This document shows, piece by piece, positions 8,647 to 16,676 of a stretch of DNA of 57,831 nucleotides (positions are counted from its first letter, which is position 1; each line of letters begins with the position of its first letter). The DNA lies in the NCBI GenBank assembly GCA_949285935.1, contig CASEAH010000081.1:1-57831 (forward strand). Direction: 5' to 3'. This DNA comes from an uncultured Oscillospiraceae bacterium. GTDB lineage: Bacteria > Bacillota > Clostridia > Oscillospirales > Ruminococcaceae. The position numbers and the translations under genes are program-made. Under the pieces are notes generated by a model. It worked only from the letters and a program-made list of their open reading frames with translations, had not been told where the DNA came from and did not search any database.

Positions 8647-9996
8647 ATGGTTATATATGATTTGCTCATTGCCAATGGGGATGTGGTAACGCCGGAGGGC
8701 TGCCGGCGGCTGGATGTGGCGGTGACCAATGGCAGGATTGCCGCGCTGGCGCCTTCGCCATCCGGGTTTTGCGCCAGGGAAATTGTAGATGCGGCCGGCC
8801 TGCTGGTCCTGCCGGGCGGCATTGATCCCCATGTGCATTTTGAAGACCCGGGGATGACGGACTGGGAGGATTGGACCCATGGCTCCATGGCCGCTGCCGC
8901 CGGAGGGATTACCACTGTTGCGGATATGCCGGTGGATAATCTGCCGCCCACCACCGATGTGCCCACTTTCCAGCTGAAAAAGCAAGCGGCGCTGAAGCGG
9001 TCCCTGGTGGATTTTGTCCTTTGGGGAGGGCTGACGACCGGCGCCGACTGCCCGGGGATGCTGACGGAGGGTGCGGTAGGGCTGAAGGCCTTTTTGGCAG
9101 AATGCGGAGGGCCTTATTTCCCTGTGGCGGACCGGGGGACTCTGTATGAGGGGCTGAAAACAGCTGCCTGTTACGGAAAACCGGTGACGGTCCACTGTGA
9201 AGACCAGGAACTGGTAAACCACTATACCCAGCTGTGCTGTGCAGGAAGAGGTCCCGGCGGCGAAGTGTGGTCTGCCAGCCGCCCGGTCATCTGCGAGCTT
9301 GCGGCCATAAACCAGGTCCTTTTTCTGGCCCGGAAAACCGGCGCCAGGGTCAATGTCGCCCATATCAGCTGCCGGGAAGCAGCGGATCTCATCAGGGAGG
9401 AAAAAAACGCAGGCGCTTTGGCCACTGCCGAAACATGCGCCCATTACCTTTATTTTGATGGGAGCGATGTGGAACGCCGGGGAACCCTGCTTAAATGTTC
9501 GCCTCCCATCAGGCCGTCGGAAAAGGAAGCCCTTTGGAAATGCATCATGGATGGGAGAATTGATATGGTGGCTTCTGACCATTCTCCCACCAGCCCGGAA
9601 CTGAGAAGGCTGTATGCGGAGGACATGCTTCGGGGCAGCGGAGGAATTTCCGGGGTGCAGTTTACCCTCAATGTACTGTATTCTCAGGGAGTGATGCTTC
9701 GGGGGCTTTCATTGGTCAGACTCACGGAAGTTTTTTCGGCCAACGCTGCCCGGATGCTGGGAATCTATGGACGCAAGGGGGCGGTGCAGGAGGGCTTCGA
9801 TGCCGATCTGGTGCTTTTTGATCCCCGGGAGGAATGGACGGTAAGCAGAGAGAATTATTGGGCCAAGGTTCCATGCAGCCCATACCTGGGAGAAACATTT
9901 ACCGGACGTGTCAAGGCCACCTATGTCCGGGGAAGGCAGGTATATGGCTTGAAAGGGGAACCCATATTCGGGGAGCCCTTACCCCAAATGCTGTAA
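8647..9996 (+). CDS. Allantoinase/dihydropyrimidinase-like cyclic amidohydrolase (paralogue 2)
   Basis: The 449-residue enzyme is a divergent paralogue of the product of 6509-7876. It keeps DPHVH, the lysine in GLKAFLAECG, the histidines in VTVHCEDQ and VAHISC, and the aspartate in VASDHSP. In the lysine loop the allantoinase-like SG of the first paralogue is replaced by CG, and the surrounding specificity segment differs. The pair therefore probably acts on two related rings or on two stereoisomers. A CGGAGGA ribosome site precedes the ATG. It sits 33 bases after the aldolase in the same operon. Confidence 0.9.
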   Translation: MVIYDLLIANGDVVTPEGCRRLDVAVTNGRIAALAPSPSGFCAREIVDAAGLLVLPGGIDPHVHFEDPGMTDWEDWTHGSMAAAAGGITTVADMPVDNLPPTTDVPTFQLKKQAALKRSLVDFVLWGGLTTGADCPGMLTEGAVGLKAFLAECGGPYFPVADRGTLYEGLKTAACYGKPVTVHCEDQELVNHYTQLCCAGRGPGGEVWSASRPVICELAAINQVLFLARKTGARVNVAHISCREAADLIREEKNAGALATAETCAHYLYFDGSDVERRGTLLKCSPPIRPSEKEALWKCIMDGRIDMVASDHSPTSPELRRLYAEDMLRGSGGISGVQFTLNVLYSQGVMLRGLSLVRLTEVFSANAARMLGIYGRKGAVQEGFDADLVLFDPREEWTVSRENYWAKVPCSPYLGETFTGRVKATYVRGRQVYGLKGEPIFGEPLPQML

Positions 9997-10017
9997 GAAA
10001 ATAAGGAGGAGATCCCG

Positions 10018-10761
10018 GTGCGTATTGTGGATATGCATGCTCATTTGGACGAAGTAGCTGCGTTGAACTGGTTTGACACCGGCGAAAAGCTGATCCGGCT
10101 GATGGACGAAGCGGGAATCGAGCTGGCCATTGTCAGCGCGTATCTGAATGTTCCCGGACCGGATATGGATGCTTTTGAGCGGATGTGCCGGTGCGTGGAG
10201 CCGTATGAAGGGAGACTGTTCCCTTTTATCCGAATGGATCCCTGGTTTGGACAGGAAGCGGTGGAATTTCTGGAAAATGCCTGGCGGCGCCACAAAAATC
10301 TTAAAGGCGTCAAGCTGCATCCGGGGCATTATACCCTTCACCCCTACGGAGACGCCACCACAGCGCTCATCAATAAGGCAGGAGAACTGGATCTTCCGGT
10401 ACTGTTCCACTGTGGAGATGAAGAAATGTGTCTCCCCCTGCAGATCGGAGAAATGATGAAGCGTTGTCCTGCCACCAAGGTGATTCTTGCGCACATGGGC
10501 GGGCTGGCCCATTGGAGGGATGCCATTTCTGTGGCAGAAAAATATCCCAATATTTATATTGATACCTCCGAGATCCCCTATGTATCCATGATCCGGAAGG
10601 TTGTGGATGCAATTGGAGCTGACCGTGTCCTCTTTGGAACAGACGCTCCCTATTGCGATCCCATGGTAGAGTTGAGGAAGGTACAGCTGGCAGGTCTCAG
10701 CGAGGAAGAGTATGAAAAGGTATGTTCTCTCAACGGGCTGAAGCTGCTGAAGCTGATATAA
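10018..10761 (+). CDS. COG2159-type amidohydrolase, metal site intact
   Basis: The 247-residue TIM-barrel hydrolase belongs to the amidohydrolase-2 (COG2159) family. It has MHAH near the N-terminus, KLHPG, LFHCGDEE, ILAHMGG and the catalytic aspartate in LFGTDAPY, so all usual ligands are present. Such proteins include decarboxylases and lactone or amide hydrolases. The GTG start at 10018 follows a GGAGGAGA site. It is 12 bases from a related gene with a degraded metal site (10774-11517), so the two may form a heteromer or act in sequence. Confidence 0.85.
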   Translation: MRIVDMHAHLDEVAALNWFDTGEKLIRLMDEAGIELAIVSAYLNVPGPDMDAFERMCRCVEPYEGRLFPFIRMDPWFGQEAVEFLENAWRRHKNLKGVKLHPGHYTLHPYGDATTALINKAGELDLPVLFHCGDEEMCLPLQIGEMMKRCPATKVILAHMGGLAHWRDAISVAEKYPNIYIDTSEIPYVSMIRKVVDAIGADRVLFGTDAPYCDPMVELRKVQLAGLSEEEYEKVCSLNGLKLLKLI

Positions 10762-10773
10762 GGGGGCGCGAGT

Positions 10774-11517
10774 ATGATTATAGATTTTCATGTCTATATC
10801 GGAAAATCCATGGTGGAAGGCCAGCTGAGTGTGGAAGATCTGCTCCGGAGCATGGAGGAAACAGGCATCGACATGTCGGTGCTTTGCCCGGTTAAAACCC
10901 TGGACAGCAGCTATCGGGAGCAGAATGCTTATGTGGCCCAGCTGCAAAAAAAATACCCGGACAAGTTTGCGGCGTATTGCCGGGTGGACCCCAATACCGG
11001 AGAACTGGGGCTGGAAGTATTCCGCCGGGGAATGGAAGAGCAGGGGCTGAAGGGAATGCTGCTGCACCCCTGGGAGGATACATACACCATCAATGACCAA
11101 AGGGTTTTTCCGTACATTGAGCTGGCGGGAAAATACAATGTGCCGGTTATGATCGAAACGGGCTATCCCTGGCTTTGCCACTGCTTCCAGGTGGGGGACG
11201 TTGCGCAAAGATATCCTCAGATACAGTTTATCATGACCCATGGGGGCCAGGTGGACAGCAGCGGCTTCAGCCAGGCGGATGCCGACCGTGTCATCGCCAA
11301 CTGCCCCAATATCATTACCGAAACGTCAGGGATGTTTTCCGATGAAACCATTGAAAGCATGGCCAACAACATGGGGCCTTACAGCCTTTTGTTTGGCAGC
11401 CACAGTCCCTGGCTGGATGTGCGCCTGGAGCTGTACCGGATCCGGAGGGCACATATTTCGGAGGATAAAAAAGAGATCATCCTGGGGAAAAACGCAGAAA
11501 AACTGCTGAAACTCTAA
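10774..11517 (+). CDS. COG2159-type amidohydrolase paralogue with altered metal ligands
   Basis: This 247-residue protein is the same length and fold as its upstream neighbour but has lost key ligands. The N-terminal HxH is DFHVYIG (second His replaced by Tyr), and the conserved FGTD aspartate is FGSHSPW. LLHPW and MTHGGQ remain. I recall other uncharacterised COG2159 members with the FGSH variant, so this may be a defined subfamily and not decay: the reading frame is intact and has no damage. It may be a non-hydrolytic enzyme, use a different metal, or be a regulatory partner of the intact paralogue. It is in the operon, 22 bases before the next gene. Confidence 0.8.
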   Translation: MIIDFHVYIGKSMVEGQLSVEDLLRSMEETGIDMSVLCPVKTLDSSYREQNAYVAQLQKKYPDKFAAYCRVDPNTGELGLEVFRRGMEEQGLKGMLLHPWEDTYTINDQRVFPYIELAGKYNVPVMIETGYPWLCHCFQVGDVAQRYPQIQFIMTHGGQVDSSGFSQADADRVIANCPNIITETSGMFSDETIESMANNMGPYSLLFGSHSPWLDVRLELYRIRRAHISEDKKEIILGKNAEKLLKL

Positions 11518-11539
11518 TGAAAAATACAGGAGGAAAAAG

Positions 11540-13036
11540 ATGAAAACTCTGTTTAAGGGCGGATATGTTCTGACACTGGACAAAGAAGACCGCCGGATTC
11601 CGGTGGGGGATGTCCTTATTGAAGGAAACAAAATTGTAGCGGTGGGCACGGATCTTCCTGCCGGGGACGCCAAAGTGGTGGACTGCACCGGCAAGCTGGT
11701 GATGCCGGGTCTGGTAAACTCTCACCTGCATTCGGATGAAAATCTGTTCCGTGGATTGTTTGACAACCTTCCTCTGGAGATTTGGATGCTGTACAGCTGC
11801 CCGGCCCTCCAGTACGGGCCTTTTTCGGAGCGCCTGATCTATCTGCGTACCATGCTGGGCGCTATTGAAATGGCAAAACTGGGCATCACCAGTGTTCAGG
11901 ATGATGTTTCGGAGTGTCCCGAAGGGACGGTGGCCGGATACAACCAGGTATTCAAGGCCTATGAGGATATCGGCCTGCGTGCCAACGTGGCCATGAACCA
12001 GCCTACCAGAACCTACTGCGATAAGCTGCCGTTTGTCAAAGACCTGATCCCGCAGGAAATCCAGAAGGAATTTGGTCCCGCTACTGACGGAAGCGCCAAC
12101 CTGGCTCTGTACGAGGAGATCATCAAAACCTGGAACGGCCGCAGCAATCTGAAAGTAGTAGTCTCCACCTCCGCGCCCCAGCGGTGCAGCGACGAGTACC
12201 TGCAAAAAGCCTACGCCATGGCGGAAAAATATGATTTGCCCTTCCACACCCACACCCTGGAGACCAAGACCCAGCGGGTAACGGGCTATGAGTTTTACGG
12301 CAAGACCATCATCGGCCATATCAAAGACCTGGGGATCCTGACCGACCGTACCACCATTATCCACTGTGTCTGGGTGGATGACGATGACATTGCCATGATG
12401 GGCCAGGCCCATGTCAATGTGGCCCACAACCCCGTCAGCAACCTGAAGCTGGGCAGCGGTATCATGCCCTTCCGCAAGCTGTGGGATGCCGGAGCCAATA
12501 TCGTTTTGGGAACCGACGGTATCAGCAGCAACGACAGCCAAAGCATTTTTGAGGGGATGAAATTTGAAGCCCTGCTCCACAAGGTCACCCACCCCGATTT
12601 CCATCAGTGGCCCACAGCCGGTGAGGTTTTGAAAACAGCCACTGAAAATGCGGCCCGCAGCCTGCGTCGCTCCTCCGAAATCGCTTCTTTGGAAGAAGGA
12701 AAGCGTGCCGATCTGCTGGTACTGGACATGGACACGCCCGCCTTTACGCCCCTTAACGATGTGAAAAACCATCTGGTGTATTGCGAAAATGGCAGCTCCA
12801 TCCGTCAGGTATGGGTGGACGGCCGGCTGATTGCAGAAAACGGCGTGGTCCTTACAGTGGACGAAAAGAAGCTGATGGATGAGCTGCGGGGGCTTATGCC
12901 CGAATTCAAGGAGAGATTCCGGTATAGTGTGGAAACCAACAACCGGCTCTTCCCCTACCTGGAGCAGATGTATTGGAAATGCATGAACATGGATGTGAAG
13001 CTCAACCGATTCTCCCAGCCATATCCGGAAAAGTGA
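11540..13036 (+). CDS. TRZ/ATZ-type amidohydrolase (deaminase/chlorohydrolase-like)
   Basis: The 498-residue cytoplasmic enzyme has the mononuclear ATZ/TRZ layout: an N-terminal beta-sandwich with NSHLHSDE, then FHTHTLET, IHCVWVDDDD and the aspartate in VLGTDGISSND. The family includes guanine, cytosine and S-adenosylhomocysteine deaminases and SsnA-like proteins. It most likely removes ammonia from a ring or amidine. An AGGAGG site precedes the ATG. The truncated gene at 5960 appears to be a relative of this class, so the cluster once had at least two such enzymes. Confidence 0.87.
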   Translation: MKTLFKGGYVLTLDKEDRRIPVGDVLIEGNKIVAVGTDLPAGDAKVVDCTGKLVMPGLVNSHLHSDENLFRGLFDNLPLEIWMLYSCPALQYGPFSERLIYLRTMLGAIEMAKLGITSVQDDVSECPEGTVAGYNQVFKAYEDIGLRANVAMNQPTRTYCDKLPFVKDLIPQEIQKEFGPATDGSANLALYEEIIKTWNGRSNLKVVVSTSAPQRCSDEYLQKAYAMAEKYDLPFHTHTLETKTQRVTGYEFYGKTIIGHIKDLGILTDRTTIIHCVWVDDDDIAMMGQAHVNVAHNPVSNLKLGSGIMPFRKLWDAGANIVLGTDGISSNDSQSIFEGMKFEALLHKVTHPDFHQWPTAGEVLKTATENAARSLRRSSEIASLEEGKRADLLVLDMDTPAFTPLNDVKNHLVYCENGSSIRQVWVDGRLIAENGVVLTVDEKKLMDELRGLMPEFKERFRYSVETNNRLFPYLEQMYWKCMNMDVKLNRFSQPYPEK

Positions 13037-13045
13037 GGCGCTGTT

Positions 13046-13705
13046 ATGCAAAGGAACCAATTGGCCAAACTGTGCGATCATACCAATCTGAAAGCGTTTT
13101 CTACCACCCGTGACATTGAAAAACTTTGTCGGGAGGCCCGGGAATATGGGTTTGCCTCGGTTTGCGTGAACCCCTGCCATGTGGCGCTGGCCGCAAGACT
13201 GCTGAAGGGAAGCGGTGTAGGAATATGCACGGTCATCGGATTCCCTCTGGGGGCCAACACCAGCGCCGTCAAGGCATGCGAGACCCGGGATGCCATTCAA
13301 AACGGGGCCACGGAAGTGGACATGGTCATCAACATCGGCGCCCTGAAGGAAGGGGATACCCAGCGGGTGTACGAGGATATCCAAGGAGTGGTGGAAGCAG
13401 CTGCCGGCGTGGTAACAAAAGTGATTATCGAAACCTGCTACCTTACCGATGAAGAAAAGGTAACGGCTTGCCAGCTTGCACAAAAAGCCGGAGCCGATTT
13501 TGTCAAAACCTCCACCGGATTTGGCACCGGCGGCGCCACTGCCCATGATGTGGAACTGATGAAAAATACGGTGGGAAGCAGCATGAAAGTCAAAGCTTCC
13601 GGAGGAATGCGGACATATGCGGACGTGGTCCCTGTATTGGAGGCGGGCGCCGACCGCCTTGGAGTCAGCGCTTCGGTTGCCATTCTGGAAGGGGCGGAGG
13701 AATAA
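13046..13705 (+). CDS. deoC: Deoxyribose-phosphate aldolase
   Basis: The 219-residue class I aldolase carries the DeoC signature residues: the aspartate in EVDMVINIG, the Schiff-base lysine in FVKTSTGFG and the second lysine in MKVKASGG. It splits 2-deoxyribose-5-phosphate into glyceraldehyde-3-phosphate and acetaldehyde, or a similar short phosphoketol. No nucleoside phosphorylase or phosphopentomutase is nearby, so its role here may be cleavage of a pathway-specific deoxy-sugar phosphate and not general nucleoside recycling. It is the last gene of the operon and is followed by a long hairpin terminator. Together with the SorC/DeoR-type regulator at the front it frames the cluster. Confidence 0.95.
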   Translation: MQRNQLAKLCDHTNLKAFSTTRDIEKLCREAREYGFASVCVNPCHVALAARLLKGSGVGICTVIGFPLGANTSAVKACETRDAIQNGATEVDMVINIGALKEGDTQRVYEDIQGVVEAAAGVVTKVIIETCYLTDEEKVTACQLAQKAGADFVKTSTGFGTGGATAHDVELMKNTVGSSMKVKASGGMRTYADVVPVLEAGADRLGVSASVAILEGAEE

Positions 13706-13755
13706 AATCCCCCGGAGCGGCACGACTGGGAATCGCTCCCCAAAACGTATAAAAA

Positions 13756-13815
13756 CCTCCTGTGCACAGCGGCGGGCAAAATGCTTACTGCTGCAAAAGC
13801 ACAGGAGGCTTTATT
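13756..13815 (+). terminator. Terminator of the catabolic operon
   Basis: CCTCCTGTGC (13756-13765) pairs with GCACAGGAGG (13799-13808) across a 33-base loop that itself can form a smaller CAGC/GCTG hairpin. A CTTTATT tail follows. Confidence 0.75.
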
Positions 13816-13912
13816 ATGGCGAAAATATAAAAGCCTGCTATTTTTTAGTGCCTGTATTGGATTTACTTAAGCGGGCGCTTTTTCTTCACAGGCACATCAT
13901 ACTATTCAAAAG

Positions 13913-14218
13913 TCACGCAATTAAGTTTAACAGAAAAGCTGTACAGTTTTCTTCATAATTATCATCATCCATGAGAATTTGTTTAAAGATAAGGGTTGTA
14001 CCTGTAGCTTTTGAAAGAATTTCTATATTGCATTCCTGTGAAACCCACACCGTAATACGTGCCAACTTGGTTGCTGTTTCTGCGTCAACATACATACTTG
14101 GATTATTGGTATCCACACACGAGAAAACAGGCTGATTGATAGATATGGTCGGATACCTGTTTGAAATACGTATTTCATTGAACCAATTCCCAATCGCTTT
14201 CAAAAGTCTTGAATTCAT
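13913..14218 (-). CDS. Small hypothetical protein, 101 residues
   Basis: I do not recognise the family. The protein is soluble, without signal peptide or membrane segment, acidic, and contains alternating beta-type segments (ARITVWVSQECNIEIL, then GTTLIFKQ). A good ribosome site (AGAAGGTG, 9 bases before the ATG on the minus strand) supports translation. Its base composition is much more AT-rich than its neighbours, and it stands alone at the right margin of the catabolic cluster, in the opposite orientation. The size and isolated setting recall small immunity-type proteins of mobile regions, but that is a guess. Confidence 0.6.
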   Translation of the reverse strand: MNSRLLKAIGNWFNEIRISNRYPTISINQPVFSCVDTNNPSMYVDAETATKLARITVWVSQECNIEILSKATGTTLIFKQILMDDDNYEENCTAFLLNLIA

Positions 14219-14386
14219 CTGTTCTGCACCTTCTCATTGTGCTTGGGAAAGCTGTTTTTCTATATGTCTTTTGCTTTACCTCAGTTTGGCCTGTACCCAT
14301 TCACGATCTCCTGTGATTCCAGTATAACGTGATTGCCGGATGGAGGGCAATAGAAAGAAATATCTTTTCTGTTAACCCATGCCCAA

Positions 14387-14424
14387 AAGCCGGTCAACCG
14401 AATGGTTGACCGGCTTCTATTTTA
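14387..14424 (+). terminator. Hairpin with GCCGGTCAACC stem, sister of the one at 639-669
   Basis: AAGCCGGTCAACC (14387-14399) pairs with GGTTGACCGGCTT (14404-14416), followed by a T-rich tail. It differs from the hairpin at 639-669 mainly by one compensated base pair. The rest of the 296 bases between the small gene (to 14218) and the CotH gene (from 14515) holds no gene that I can see. Confidence 0.75.
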
Positions 14425-14514
14425 TTGTCTGCGGCAAGGTTTCCGTAAAAAAATTTATCCACCCCGGTCTGCCCGGCGGGTGATATGCTCCTAAGACACA
14501 CCAAGGTTCAGCCC

Positions 14515-15963
14515 TTATGGAGCGCCGGAGGGAACAGCGGCCAGGGCGTGATCCTGCCGGCTTTTGGACTGCTCCAGATCCTCAAAATCTCCCAGATTTT
14601 CCAGAACCAGATAAGAAGCGTTTACCCCCAGGGTGGGATGCTCCGCCTGAGCGGCCAGGGTAGCGGGAATTTTTCCATCCAGCTGCTTCCGGCAGCTTTC
14701 TGCCCGGAGACGGCAGGTCTCCAGCAGGGTGTCTACCGCCAGCAGATGGTCCTCATAGGAGCAGAAGGCAGTGGGATCCGCCTGCACATAAGGGGCGATG
14801 AGCCTCTGCGTTTCGCGGATGACCGCTTCATATCGGCCGTTTTCAAAGTATTGGGTCAGCAGCCGGTCCCAACAGGTGTGATACTGGTCAAAACAAGCCT
14901 GGTCCTTCATTAAATGATGGTAGAGGGGCCGCTTGGTCATGATTTCCCCCGGAGCGGGGGTGTTGATGGGATAGTTGATGAGAACATTGGGGTCCCGGAT
15001 GGGATCGGTCATGCCCAGAGCATAGGTGCCAAAGGCCAGATTATAATCCCAGGGAAGGATGGATAAAAGCCCATCTTCTTCATAGAGAAAATAATTATGG
15101 CCGGTATGCCCCAGATAGCTGTCCCAGTTCATGACAAATACCTGAACAGGGAAATAGCTCAGCACTTCCTCTAAGTTTACCGCTGTTTCCAGATCCTTCC
15201 CGGAGGCAAGGGTCCGCAGAGCCCCGATCAGCCGGGCCCTATCCGCTGCGGTCGTGTCAAATTTGGCATTTTCAAAAATATTGGGGTAGCTGGACGGGTC
15301 GTCATCCACATACCGAAGGGCCACGTCGGCGTTTTCGTCTTGGAGAGAGCGGTAATCCGGCTTGTACAGCTGGCCATGATCCACCCCAAAGTTCCGTCGG
15401 ACAAAGGCTTCCTCTGGCTCCTCGATAGCCAGAAACAGCCCCCAGGGCTGGCCGTTTACCGTTACCCAGGCATAGCTGCACAGCGGGGCCGGTACCCCCA
15501 TAAAAGCCATCATGTCATAGGTGAGATAGCTTTTCAGATAGCTGTTGTCCTGAAAGGAAGCGTCCAGAGAAAGCTTGTCCAGACCATAGTAGCTGCCGCC
15601 GTCCAGATAGTGGTCAAACTCCAGCTTGAGGCTGTACCGGCTCAGGCCGTATTGCTCTGTCAGCCGCAGGGAATTGTTCCCCTTTGCCCGCAGCCCCACC
15701 TGGAAAAATTCCTCCCCGTCAATGACAGCGGTGCAGGGACGATAGGCTTCTTCCGGAGCGGCTTCGATGAAATCCTGCCAGTTTTCTACCCGCAGATCCA
15801 CCGTGTGGACCCGGCTGCTGTCAAAAAGGCGGAACACATACCCGGGAGCGGTGCTGGCAGGGCGGATTCCCAGACTTTGACCGAAGGCCAGCAGCACGGT
15901 CAGCCCCAGTGCCAGCAGAGCCGCCAGGAAACAGATCAGGTCGATGTGCTTATGTCGGATCAT
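14515..15963 (-). CDS. cotH: CotH-family kinase-like protein, membrane anchored
   Basis: The 482-residue protein starts at the ATG at 15963 (MIRHKHIDL), four bases after the preceding stop. One hydrophobic segment at about residues 9-28 anchors it, with the large domain outside. The CotH kinase landmarks are present: WGLFLAIEEPEE (about 174-185), MNWDSYLGHTGHNYFLY (about 278-294) and the metal-binding ILPWDYNLAFG (about 302-312). CotH in Bacillus phosphorylates spore coat proteins. In this cluster type, with DUF4956 and a VTC protein, the substrate is unknown. An N-terminal anchor instead of a cytoplasmic form means that it acts at the cell surface. It is the last gene of a four-gene operon. 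Confidence 0.88.
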   Translation of the reverse strand: MIRHKHIDLICFLAALLALGLTVLLAFGQSLGIRPASTAPGYVFRLFDSSRVHTVDLRVENWQDFIEAAPEEAYRPCTAVIDGEEFFQVGLRAKGNNSLRLTEQYGLSRYSLKLEFDHYLDGGSYYGLDKLSLDASFQDNSYLKSYLTYDMMAFMGVPAPLCSYAWVTVNGQPWGLFLAIEEPEEAFVRRNFGVDHGQLYKPDYRSLQDENADVALRYVDDDPSSYPNIFENAKFDTTAADRARLIGALRTLASGKDLETAVNLEEVLSYFPVQVFVMNWDSYLGHTGHNYFLYEEDGLLSILPWDYNLAFGTYALGMTDPIRDPNVLINYPINTPAPGEIMTKRPLYHHLMKDQACFDQYHTCWDRLLTQYFENGRYEAVIRETQRLIAPYVQADPTAFCSYEDHLLAVDTLLETCRLRAESCRKQLDGKIPATLAAQAEHPTLGVNASYLVLENLGDFEDLEQSKSRQDHALAAVPSGAP

Positions 15964-15967
15964 CGCT

Positions 15968-16645
15968 CTATCCCATATAGTCTCCATTGTAGGAGACCAG
16001 AACCACATGACGGACGCCTTCCATTTCTCCCAGTTCATTGACAAAGGCCGCATCGGCTTCCCGCAGGCGCACCTCATAATTCAGTTCCACCTCACCGGGG
16101 GAAACGCTTTTGCTCTTGAGATTTATTTTGCGGACCCGATTGGACACCAGAGCTTGTATTTGACGCTCCTGTGCGGCATCAGCGCAGTGGACCACCAGGA
16201 TGTAGGGAGATTCCCCATTTTTTTGACGGGAAAAAATCAGCAGTACTCCGCCCACAAAGAGGCTGCCCACCACCGCCAAGGGGATCAGCCCCGCAGCCAG
16301 AACAATACCCACGGCGATAGCCCAAAAAAGGAACGCAATATCCATGGGTTCCTTGATAGCGGTACGGAACCGGACAATGGACAGGGCGCCCACCATGCCC
16401 AGGGAAAGGACCACATTGGTGGTCACCGCCAGAATGAGAAGTGTGGTGATCAGGGTCAGGGCGATGAGAGTAACGCCGAAGCTGGGGGCGTACATGACGC
16501 CACAGTAGCTGCGCTTATAGACAAGAAAGATAAACAAACCCAGAAAAAATGCCAGAATCAGGGCCAGCGTCATATCCAGCATGGAGACACTGTTCATGCG
16601 CTCCAGAAAGCTGGATTTAAAAATATCCTGAAAAGTTGTGGGCAT
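15968..16645 (-). CDS. DUF4956 multi-pass membrane protein
   Basis: The 225-residue protein has about four membrane segments (roughly residues 20-42, 50-72, 80-98 and 100-130) and a soluble C-terminal domain. It contains the family's conserved GMVGALSIVRFRTAIKEP, which lies at a membrane border. I chose the ATG at 16645 because AAAGGAG is 8-9 bases upstream; the ATG at 16651 is too close to it. DUF4956 genes regularly stand between a VTC-type polyphosphate polymerase and CotH, as here, so it is probably the membrane channel or scaffold for that system. Its biochemical role is not known. Confidence 0.88.
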   Translation of the reverse strand: MPTTFQDIFKSSFLERMNSVSMLDMTLALILAFFLGLFIFLVYKRSYCGVMYAPSFGVTLIALTLITTLLILAVTTNVVLSLGMVGALSIVRFRTAIKEPMDIAFLFWAIAVGIVLAAGLIPLAVVGSLFVGGVLLIFSRQKNGESPYILVVHCADAAQERQIQALVSNRVRKINLKSKSVSPGEVELNYEVRLREADAAFVNELGEMEGVRHVVLVSYNGDYMG

Positions 16646-16676
16646 AATCATTGCTCCTTTGGCTGGAAAAATCCGG

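Noticed and set aside
11477-13723. A 748-codon minus-strand frame across the deaminase and deoC genes
   Set aside because: It is antisense to two well-recognised enzymes with full motifs. Long antisense frames are expected in GC-rich DNA with this codon use.
14430-14530. Possible right attachment site of a tRNA-fMet island (AAGGTTCAG near 14500 recalls the tRNA T-loop AGGTTCAAG)
   Set aside because: Only about eight bases match the tRNA 3' end, too few to call an attachment site.
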